From Campylobacterales bacterium (GTDB lineage Bacteria > Campylobacterota > Campylobacteria > Campylobacterales > Sulfurimonadaceae), in assembly GCA_026390135.1 (NCBI GenBank), contig JAPLGN010000019.1:1-38544 (forward strand): 38,544 nt of DNA, read 5' to 3'. The notes under the pieces were generated by a model. The model saw nothing but the letters and a program-made list of their open reading frames with translations, was not told the origin of the DNA and ran no database searches. Each line of letters opens with the position of its first letter. The first letter of the stretch is position 1. Of this stretch, positions 8,488-15,348 are shown in pieces. A program made the translations under genes and the position numbers.

Positions 8488-11400
8488 ATGTATTTAGAAA
8501 GCAGAAGAACATTTTTAAAAGGTGCAGCGTTCACCGTAGCAGGCGCAGCTATTGCAAAAGGGGTTTTTACAACCGATGCAGTTGCTGAATCAGTTGAAAA
8601 TAGTAAATTTACCAATACTCCAGATACTCTTTCATTTTATCCTCCATTGGACCAATGGGATAATTTCCAAGAGCTTGATGGAACAGACTGGAAACGTGGC
8701 GGTATCGGTCGTCACGGTGTAAAGAGTGAAGAGAATCCTGATGGTATTTTAGTTCATGACTATATGGTTATTCCTACGGCATGTTCCAACTGTGAAGCTT
8801 CATGCGGATTGACGGCATGGGTTGATAAAAAAACGATGACGGTTAAAAAGTACATGGGTAACCCATTGCATCCGGGTTCACGTGGACGTAACTGTGCCAA
8901 AGGGTATGCCGTTCAGTCACAAATGTACGACCCAGATCGTATTCCATTCCCACTCAAACGTGCTCCTGGTTCAAAACGTGGAGAGGGTAAATGGATTCGT
9001 ACAACATGGGATGAGGCGATGACCACCATTGGTAAAAAGATGGGTGATACGATTCGCAAAGGGGATGAACTCTCTAAAAAATCGGTTATGTACCATGTTG
9101 GTCGTCCGAATGAAAATGGCTTTGTTCCTAAAGTTTGGGAAAGTTTGGGTCTGGATTCGTACAACTCTCATACGAACATTTGTTCGGCAAACGGTCGTAC
9201 ACCGACGATTCATTTTGTGAATGATGACCGTACCAGTCCTGACTGGGGGAATGCAAAACTTATTTTCTTGAACTCGTCGCATGCAGCGGATGCAGGGCAC
9301 TATTTTGCGCAAGCTGCGGCATATATTGCTGATGCTCGTAAGAAGGGTGCGAAAATGGTCGTTATGGACCCTCGTCTTTCAAACTCTGCGGGTATCGCGG
9401 ATTTATGGCTCGCACCATGGCCGGGTACTGAAACGGTCATCTATCTTCATTTGGCAAGCCGAATTTTGAGTGATAATCTTGTAAATAAAGCCTTTGTTAA
9501 ACGTTGGTTTAACTGGGATACATTGATGAAAGATAGTGATTATCTCAATTATATGGTTGAAAAAGGGTACGTCCCAAAACTTCCAGAAGGGCGTGATTTT
9601 GAAAGTTATTTAGAGCTTTTAAAAGATATGTATGCGCCATATACTCTCGAATTTGCTGAAAAAGAGACCCATATTCCAGCCTATAAACTTGAAAAACTCT
9701 ATGAGATGTTTATTTGGGCAGAAGATGCCATTTCGACGTACGTTTGGCGTGCGGCCGCTGCGGGTAATCGCGGTGGATGGATGGTCGGTAAAGCGGTATT
9801 CTTTGTAACCGGTTTACGTGGTGCTATCGGCAATGTCGGCGGAACTGGTTTTTATCATTCACACGATATTTCAGTGGGTGGTAAAGGGGGAAGTTCTACT
9901 GTTGGACAGGGTAAAGGCGGTGCAGACGTCCCTGCGGTTAAAGCATGGAACGAGTTGACATGGCCACCAGAATGGCCTATTTCAACGTATGAAATGTCAT
10001 TTTTATTGCCTCATCTTTTGAGTGATACTGAGTGGCAGAAAAAATGGAATGATCGCGGATTGCAAGTACCAAGTAAATTGGCTGTCTATGCTCCTCGTAT
10101 GTACAATCCGGTGTGGATTAATCCGGATGGATTCCGTTGGATCGAAGTTCTTAAAGATGAGACAAAAATGGAACTTACCTTTAACCTCTCTCCGGTATGG
10201 TCAGAAACAAACTGGTACATGGACTATGTCCTTCCCGTCGGACTTGCAGGTGAGCGCCACGATCAGCACTCTGAAGCAACGATTCCTGCACGATGGACAA
10301 CGTTCCGTCAGCCGGTATTGCGTGTAGCACTCGAAAAATCGGGTTGGAAACCAAAAAATCCAAATCGTGCAACTCTTGAAGCACACATCAAAGCAGGTCT
10401 TGGTGAAGTGTGGGAAGAGAATGAGTTCTGGTTCCAATTGTGTACGGATTATATTGACCCTGATGGAAGTTTGAACATCAAGAAGATGTGGGAAAGTAAA
10501 CGTCATCCAGGCAAAGCGGTTACCATTGCAGAATGGTACGATGCGGCATTTGGAGATAATCTTCCGAAACTTCATGAAACGGTTATGAATGATGAACGAT
10601 ACACGAAAGAAGAGTTCCCAGTTTATTCGTACATGAGAGATCATGGTGTATGGCTCGAAGAAGATAAAATTTACAACGTTCAAGAGCGTGAACTCAAAAT
10701 GGAAGAGGGCAAAGTTGAATCGTATGAGCATAAATACGATGCGGCATCGATGAGCGTTGACAGTTCGGGCATTATTAGTGCAGTTGATGACAAAGGGGTA
10801 TCGAAAAAAATCGGAATCCAAATCGACGGTAAAAAAATGCAAGGCTTTACGACACCAACGCGTAAACTTGATGTATATACACAATGGGTAGCAAAAGATT
10901 GGAAATGGCCAGAATATGGAATGCCAATCTATCCACGTAATGACAAAGAGAAAGAAGATATGGTTCATATTGTCTCTCACGTCAATCATATCTATATGAA
11001 AGAGGAAAACTCATTTGCTCTCAATACGGTCTTCCGTTTGCCGTATAACATTCATACCCGTTCGGCGAACTCCAAACATTTGATGGAAATAAGCCAAAAC
11101 CATGATCCTATTTGGATCAGTACGGGAGATGCAAAACGTCTTGGCCTTAAACGCGGTGATGCGATCCGTGTAAAAATTGTTGATACAGTTTCAGGACTGG
11201 AGAGTGGACATTTTGTAGCGATGGCAGTTCCAACTGAGGGCGTTCTTCCCGGTACGCTTGCGTGTTCACATCATGGCGGACGATGGAAGCTTACTAACCA
11301 TGTCACAATCCCTAATGGGGTAAGTGATGGTAAGGTAGCACCGGGCGTAGCGCCTCGTGATTTGAGTAACAAAGACTTCCTCAAAGAATCACCGGCAAAC

Positions 11401-11880
11401 GTAGGTAAAGTAGGTGGTCAAAGTATCATCGATGATTACAGTGGTACAAGTGGTATCAACAGCTTTGGAGTACCTGTAGCTGAAATCCAAATGGATGGAA
11501 AAGTGGGTAAACTCAAATACGTTGAAGGGATTAAAGGGTTCAAAGCAGAGCGTTTTGCCGAGTATAACCGAGATTCTGAAAATGTATGGTGGGATGGACT
11601 AAGTGGTTCATGGCAAAATGCTGTTGCGGCTCCGCATCCTGACCCAGTATCCGGAATGCACTGCTGGCACCATAAAGTTCTTGTTGAACCGGCGCAGCCA
11701 GGAGATAAAATCGGAGATATTTTTGTCAATTATGACAACAATCTCAAAGTTTACCAGGCGTGGAGAGATAAGCTTTCACGTGGATTGGATTCTAATTCCA
11801 AACTTCGACGTCCTCGTCACATTTTCCGTCCATGGGTCAAGCTTGATCCAGCATCGTATGATGTGACAATTAAGGCGTAA
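8488..11880 (+). CDS. TAT-exported molybdopterin oxidoreductase catalytic subunit (Psr/Phs/Soe/Ttr group)
   Basis: Catalytic subunit of 1130-1131 residues, bis-MGD type. The twin-arginine signal 'SRRTFLK' at residues 6-12 is followed by a hydrophobic stretch, so the enzyme faces the periplasm. The N-terminal [4Fe-4S] site is C100, C103, C107 and C137. The likely Mo ligand is Cys233 in 'TNICSANG', which places it with cysteine-ligated sulfur, arsenate and tetrathionate enzymes rather than the serine (DMSO) or aspartate (nitrate) types. It is longer than PsrA or ArrA (roughly 760-860 residues) and closer to or beyond TtrA and SoeA. The start is uncertain: two adjacent ATGs occur (8485 and 8488), and the second is better spaced from AGAGG. 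The substrate cannot be fixed from sequence; polysulfide/sulfur reduction or sulfite oxidation are the leading options given the likely lifestyle. Confidence 0.88.
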   Translation: MYLESRRTFLKGAAFTVAGAAIAKGVFTTDAVAESVENSKFTNTPDTLSFYPPLDQWDNFQELDGTDWKRGGIGRHGVKSEENPDGILVHDYMVIPTACSNCEASCGLTAWVDKKTMTVKKYMGNPLHPGSRGRNCAKGYAVQSQMYDPDRIPFPLKRAPGSKRGEGKWIRTTWDEAMTTIGKKMGDTIRKGDELSKKSVMYHVGRPNENGFVPKVWESLGLDSYNSHTNICSANGRTPTIHFVNDDRTSPDWGNAKLIFLNSSHAADAGHYFAQAAAYIADARKKGAKMVVMDPRLSNSAGIADLWLAPWPGTETVIYLHLASRILSDNLVNKAFVKRWFNWDTLMKDSDYLNYMVEKGYVPKLPEGRDFESYLELLKDMYAPYTLEFAEKETHIPAYKLEKLYEMFIWAEDAISTYVWRAAAAGNRGGWMVGKAVFFVTGLRGAIGNVGGTGFYHSHDISVGGKGGSSTVGQGKGGADVPAVKAWNELTWPPEWPISTYEMSFLLPHLLSDTEWQKKWNDRGLQVPSKLAVYAPRMYNPVWINPDGFRWIEVLKDETKMELTFNLSPVWSETNWYMDYVLPVGLAGERHDQHSEATIPARWTTFRQPVLRVALEKSGWKPKNPNRATLEAHIKAGLGEVWEENEFWFQLCTDYIDPDGSLNIKKMWESKRHPGKAVTIAEWYDAAFGDNLPKLHETVMNDERYTKEEFPVYSYMRDHGVWLEEDKIYNVQERELKMEEGKVESYEHKYDAASMSVDSSGIISAVDDKGVSKKIGIQIDGKKMQGFTTPTRKLDVYTQWVAKDWKWPEYGMPIYPRNDKEKEDMVHIVSHVNHIYMKEENSFALNTVFRLPYNIHTRSANSKHLMEISQNHDPIWISTGDAKRLGLKRGDAIRVKIVDTVSGLESGHFVAMAVPTEGVLPGTLACSHHGGRWKLTNHVTIPNGVSDGKVAPGVAPRDLSNKDFLKESPANVGKVGGQSIIDDYSGTSGINSFGVPVAEIQMDGKVGKLKYVEGIKGFKAERFAEYNRDSENVWWDGLSGSWQNAVAAPHPDPVSGMHCWHHKVLVEPAQPGDKIGDIFVNYDNNLKVYQAWRDKLSRGLDSNSKLRRPRHIFRPWVKLDPASYDVTIKA

Positions 11881-11913
11881 AAACCTTTCTTCCCCTTGCT
11901 AAAAGGGACTTCT

Positions 11914-11933
11914 AAAGGGCTTTTCAGCCCTTT
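11914..11933 (+). terminator. Hairpin between the catalytic subunit and chaperone genes
   Basis: AAAGGGC (11914-11920) pairs perfectly with GCCCTTT (11927-11933) around the loop TTTTCA, followed by a short T run. It may act as a partial terminator, or protect the upstream mRNA from 3' decay so that structural subunits are made in excess of the chaperone. Confidence 0.5.
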
Positions 11934-11974
11934 TGGCTACAATCCTACAATCACTATTAAAAGGCCTAACCGTT

Positions 11975-12598
11975 ATGGATGAGATCATTGCACGAAGCAA
12001 TATATATGCACTTCTTTCTCGAATACTTCTCCAAGAACTGGACAGTGAACTCTTGGAAACACTTAAAACAGATCCGACAGTATTAGAATTTTTTCCTCAT
12101 TGGAATGAGTGGGAACAGCGTACAAGCATAAGTAATACTAAACTTTTAGAAGAGTATCTTAATCCTGATTTTACCAATCTGTCTATTTTACATCTTGTTC
12201 CATATGAGACTTTTTATACACGCTCAGATCAAATGATTGAAACGGGCGGGGCTAATCCAGTCACGGATATTTACAGTGCATACGATTTTATGGTTGATTA
12301 TGAAATCGCTCGTGTTGTTTCCGCCGATCACATTGGAATCCAATATGAATTTATGCATCATCTCTGTGATGCACAAAAAAAAGCTATGGAAGAAAATGAT
12401 TCAGAGGCGGTTCGAGATCTTCAAGAGGTACAGCACCGTTTTTTGAATACTCATTTACTTCAATGGGCACCGATGTATCTCATCAATATGAAATATGAAT
12501 CCAGAACCCCTTTGTATTACGATGCTGCTGAGACGGCACTGGAGTTTATCCTCTCTGATAATGAAACCTTAAGTGCAGTAGTTTCCAAAGATTCATGA
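11975..12598 (+). CDS. TorD/DmsD-like molybdoenzyme maturation chaperone
   Basis: An all-helical protein of 207 residues from the ATG at 11975, resembling the TorD/DmsD/NarJ chaperone superfamily: N-terminal 'RSNIYALLSRILLQEL', a central 'PYETFYTR' region, and conserved acidic and aromatic residues around 'DYEIARVVSADHIGIQYEFMHHL'. Such proteins bind the TAT signal of their partner and aid cofactor insertion before export. The frame extends back to a TTG at 11933 inside the hairpin, so the ATG with AAAAGG upstream is preferred. It sits directly after the catalytic subunit, its presumed client, and its stop overlaps the following ferredoxin gene by four bases. Confidence 0.82.
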   Translation: MDEIIARSNIYALLSRILLQELDSELLETLKTDPTVLEFFPHWNEWEQRTSISNTKLLEEYLNPDFTNLSILHLVPYETFYTRSDQMIETGGANPVTDIYSAYDFMVDYEIARVVSADHIGIQYEFMHHLCDAQKKAMEENDSEAVRDLQEVQHRFLNTHLLQWAPMYLINMKYESRTPLYYDAAETALEFILSDNETLSAVVSKDS

Positions 12599-13692
12599 GT
12601 CTTTTAATCCTCTCTCCAAGTAGATGCGTTAGAGCGTTGAGTGTCAATTCGATTTGCACCCATTGTGCTGACGTGTGTCCTATCGGTGCCATTAGTATCA
12701 CAGACCGGCTCCCCTCCATTAATCAAGTGCAATGCGTCGGATGTGCAGGATGTGTTGCGGTGTGTCCAACTGAAGCGTTGAGTTTGGATGATTTCAGCTC
12801 AACCGACTTTTTCTTTACGTTTGCATCGGATGAGGAGAATCTCATTTCGTGCCAAAAAAATGTCCCTTGCATAGCGGCTTTGAGTCATGAACAGCTGATT
12901 TCTTTTGCTCAAATGAAACATGGCGTTGTTTTAGATACGGGGCACTGTGCACAATGTGATATTGGCTCACATGTTTTAGCAACACTTGCACATACGCTTG
13001 AAAATACCAATTATCTACTCGAAGCGATTGAATCAGAGTTTCGAGTAGAATGCTCGGATATTGGATACAGCGCTTTGGAAGAAGATGAAACAGTCGTGGA
13101 GAGAAGAGATTTTTTCAAGACGTTTCATCTTCGCGGATTGGGTAAAATTCGAGGGGATTTTGAAAAAGAGATTCAGAAAACGACGGATGAGTTTGTAGAG
13201 TATTCAACCGACAGTTCCCATACTAAAGAGTTGAGGACAAAAAAAATTACCGATCGACGTAAACTTTTTTTTACTGCGATAAAGCGATTGCCGACTCCGT
13301 CAATTTTTCACGTCGTTGATGGGTCAAAAATACCGTTTACGTCCCAAAAATTAATGGATGAGTCATTGTGCACTGCGTGTGAGATGTGTTATAGAATTTG
13401 TCCGACAGGGGCTTTAACCTCTGATGTTCGTAATTCTAAAATTGATTTCGACCCGTTTTTATGTGTCAAATGCCATCTGTGCCATGATGTCTGTGAACCA
13501 AAGGCAATTACCCTTTCCGAATCGTATAATTTAGCGGAATGGTACAAACCAACGGTACAGAATCTTGTAACCTATAGGGTAAGACGATGCGATGAATGCG
13601 ATGCACTATTTAGTTCCAGTGTCGGGGATAAAATTTGTCGTCGCTGCCGTTTAGAAGACGAAGAAGCAAAAGAGTTATGGGGGCTTGAATAA
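12595..13692 (+). CDS. Multi-cluster ferredoxin-like protein with C-terminal zinc-ribbon-like cysteines
   Basis: A cytoplasmic-looking protein of 365 residues. Two ferredoxin pairs are visible: N-terminal CTHCADVCP and CVGCAGCVAVCP, and C-terminal CTACEMCYRICP and CVKCHLCHDVCEP. Between them is a region with further cysteines ('SCQKNVPC' and 'GHCAQC') and a charged linker. The tail holds CDEC and CRRC, a zinc-ribbon-like pair. There is no signal peptide. It overlaps the chaperone gene (ATGA) and directly abuts the next gene. Its role may be in supplying electrons for, or assembling, the molybdoenzyme, or a cytoplasmic electron branch; this is not established by sequence. Confidence 0.75.
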   Translation: MSLLILSPSRCVRALSVNSICTHCADVCPIGAISITDRLPSINQVQCVGCAGCVAVCPTEALSLDDFSSTDFFFTFASDEENLISCQKNVPCIAALSHEQLISFAQMKHGVVLDTGHCAQCDIGSHVLATLAHTLENTNYLLEAIESEFRVECSDIGYSALEEDETVVERRDFFKTFHLRGLGKIRGDFEKEIQKTTDEFVEYSTDSSHTKELRTKKITDRRKLFFTAIKRLPTPSIFHVVDGSKIPFTSQKLMDESLCTACEMCYRICPTGALTSDVRNSKIDFDPFLCVKCHLCHDVCEPKAITLSESYNLAEWYKPTVQNLVTYRVRRCDECDALFSSSVGDKICRRCRLEDEEAKELWGLE

Positions 13693-14139
13693 ATGATGAA
13701 CAATGACAATTCGATTACGACAGAAACGTTACTCTATGGGTTTATTGCAGAAAATGCGCACAGCAATCGTTTTTCGGTTACGGTCAATAAATTGTTTAAA
13801 GGTAATGGAATAAATGCTATGGCAATACCGATGAACATACGTCCGGATGATCTGGCATTTACCATTTCACAAATGCGCAGTTCAAAACTTTCCGGTGCCG
13901 TGATTTCGTCAGAGTACCAAGAGGAAGCGTTTGCTTTGTTGGATAGAGCTTCTAATTTGGCACAAGATCATGGATATTGTGATTTTATCCGTATTGTCGA
14001 GGGTGAGCTTATCGGAGAACTCATTATGCCGATGGCTTTGGAAAAATTTGCAGACAGCGAAGCATTTGAAGACGATATTGCATTGAACTCAATGACGCAC
14101 TATTTTTATGAATTAACTACAGGAGAAAAGAATGATTAA
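13693..14139 (+). CDS. Stand-alone relic of the shikimate dehydrogenase (AroE) substrate-binding domain, function unknown
   Basis: A 148-residue protein whose whole length can be laid against the N-terminal domain of AroE. 'YGFIAENAHS' (15-24) matches the AroE 'GNPIAHS' loop. 'LSGAVISSEYQEEAFALLD' (66-84) matches 'GANVTVPFKEEAFARAD', and 'VEGELIGELIMPMALEKF' (102-119) matches 'DGRLLGDNTDGVGL'. Residues essential in AroE are replaced: the catalytic Lys by Gln76, and the NTD aspartate by Met112. The NADP-binding Rossmann domain is absent. It is therefore unlikely to be a shikimate dehydrogenase. It may bind a small ligand or a partner in molybdoenzyme maturation. It abuts the ferredoxin gene and overlaps the next gene by 8 bases. 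The alignment was made by eye. Confidence 0.65.
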   Translation: MMNNDNSITTETLLYGFIAENAHSNRFSVTVNKLFKGNGINAMAIPMNIRPDDLAFTISQMRSSKLSGAVISSEYQEEAFALLDRASNLAQDHGYCDFIRIVEGELIGELIMPMALEKFADSEAFEDDIALNSMTHYFYELTTGEKND

Positions 14140-14632
14140 AACGGATTTTAGTGATTTAAAAGCTGAGTTTGACCAGTTTGTACGAGGTAAATGTGAGAGC
14201 GGAAGTTGTGAGCCATCCAGTGATGAAAAAAGTGAAGAAGAAGCAGAGGAATATGTTCCTGGATTTGTGGATGAACTAGGGGATAAACTTCTTGCCCCTT
14301 ATCATAGCGGTGTCTATTTTTCTCGAATGGATATTAAGCGGGTCGCCGAAGCAATCGATGAATCCATCCCCATCAAAGAGCGTAAAAAAATGATTCGAGC
14401 GCTGTTTCGTCATACAACACGACGTTCGTATCTGCAAGAGGCATTTGATGAATTTAACCGCCATTTTGGAGGACGTATTTTGATTTATACAGAACTTTCC
14501 GAAGCATTTCCTGCGTCAAAACCGATTTTTGATGCCAATATAGCAAAAATTAAAAAGACTCAAAAAATGTTGGATCAGATTATACAAGATTTTGAAGAGA
14601 TAGAGCCGACGGATGAGCCGATGATGATGTAA
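14132..14632 (+). CDS. Small protein of unknown function, last gene of the molybdoenzyme operon
   Basis: I do not recognise a family. The 166 residues have no signal peptide or membrane segment. An N-terminal helix-like stretch is followed by a short cysteine pair (C21 and C26, 'CESGSC') and a glutamate-rich acidic linker (about 31-45). A basic, helical region (about 70-115; 'IKERKKMIRALFRHTTRRS') and a second helical segment follow, ending in 'PMMM'. The 8-base overlap with the AroE-relic gene implies co-expression, so a role in assembly or regulation of the enzyme is plausible but unproven. Confidence 0.7.
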   Translation: MIKTDFSDLKAEFDQFVRGKCESGSCEPSSDEKSEEEAEEYVPGFVDELGDKLLAPYHSGVYFSRMDIKRVAEAIDESIPIKERKKMIRALFRHTTRRSYLQEAFDEFNRHFGGRILIYTELSEAFPASKPIFDANIAKIKKTQKMLDQIIQDFEEIEPTDEPMMM

Positions 14633-14647
14633 TCTTACTCTAAAACA

Positions 14648-14666
14648 AAAGAGTGAATAACTCTTT
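14648..14666 (+). terminator. Possible bidirectional terminator between convergent genes
   Basis: AAAGAGT (14648-14654) pairs with ACTCTTT (14660-14666) over a 5-base loop. It sits between the molybdoenzyme operon end and the response regulator's stop codon. It may serve both strands; no long T tract is present. Confidence 0.45.
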
Positions 14667-15348
14667 ACCCAACAAACCGATACCCAATTCCCGTTTCGGT
14701 GATAATACGCTTCGGACGGGCGGGATCGGCTTCGATTTTTTGGCGTAGTTGATTGATAAAAACACGCAGATAATGCGTTTCATGCTGATAACCGACTCCC
14801 CATATCGCTTTTAAAAGCCACGAATGGGTAAGTGCTTTACCGTGGTTTTCCATAAAAATTCGGAGAAGTTTAAACTCTTTGGGAGTGAGTTTGACACCTT
14901 CATCATCGATTGTGACGATTCTGCCCGATATATCCATCGTTATTGCACCAACAACTAAAAGTGATGATGCGGTTGATGTCGGAAGTACACGACGTAAATT
15001 GGCTTGTATACGGGCAATAAGCTCATCGGTACTAAAAGGTTTGGTTACATAATCATCGGCTCCGGAATTCAGTGCGGCTATTTTGTCGGACTCATCATGG
15101 ATTGCAGATACGATAATCACGGGAGTTTGTTCATCTTCGCGATAACGCTCTAAAAACTTCACACCGCTCATATCCGGCAATCCCAAATCGAGCAAAATCA
15201 AATCAAAATGTTTATCCGCCCCTTTTTTTAATCCCTCTTTTCCCGTTGCTGCCGTCTCCGTCATAAATCCTGCAAATGCGAGTGTCATCGCAAGCAAACG
15301 GCGGATGGAGGGATCATCGTCTATAATCAGGATATGGTGAAGGGTCAT
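14665..15348 (-). CDS. KdpE-like OmpR-family response regulator
   Basis: Two-domain response regulator of 227 residues. The receiver (1-120) has the acidic pair at 'IIDDD', the phospho-acceptor Asp in 'LILLDLGLPD' and the conserved Lys in 'VTKPF'. The C-terminal winged helix (about 130-227) contains 'LTPKEFKLLRIFMENHGK', 'THYLRVFINQLRQKIE' and 'ITETGIGYRF', wording very close to KdpE. Its start overlaps the end of the antiporter-kinase gene by four bases, so that kinase is the obvious partner. No kdpFABC potassium pump genes are in this window, so the regulated genes are not visible here. Confidence 0.9.
   Translation of the reverse strand: MTLHHILIIDDDPSIRRLLAMTLAFAGFMTETAATGKEGLKKGADKHFDLILLDLGLPDMSGVKFLERYREDEQTPVIIVSAIHDESDKIAALNSGADDYVTKPFSTDELIARIQANLRRVLPTSTASSLLVVGAITMDISGRIVTIDDEGVKLTPKEFKLLRIFMENHGKALTHSWLLKAIWGVGYQHETHYLRVFINQLRQKIEADPARPKRIITETGIGYRFVG

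Noticed and set aside
10201-10989. Long antisense frame (262 codons) inside the molybdoenzyme catalytic subunit gene
   Set aside because: It lies wholly opposite a gene with clear cofactor motifs, has no start context, and its residue make-up (Phe/Ile/Arg-rich) is what antisense of that gene would give.
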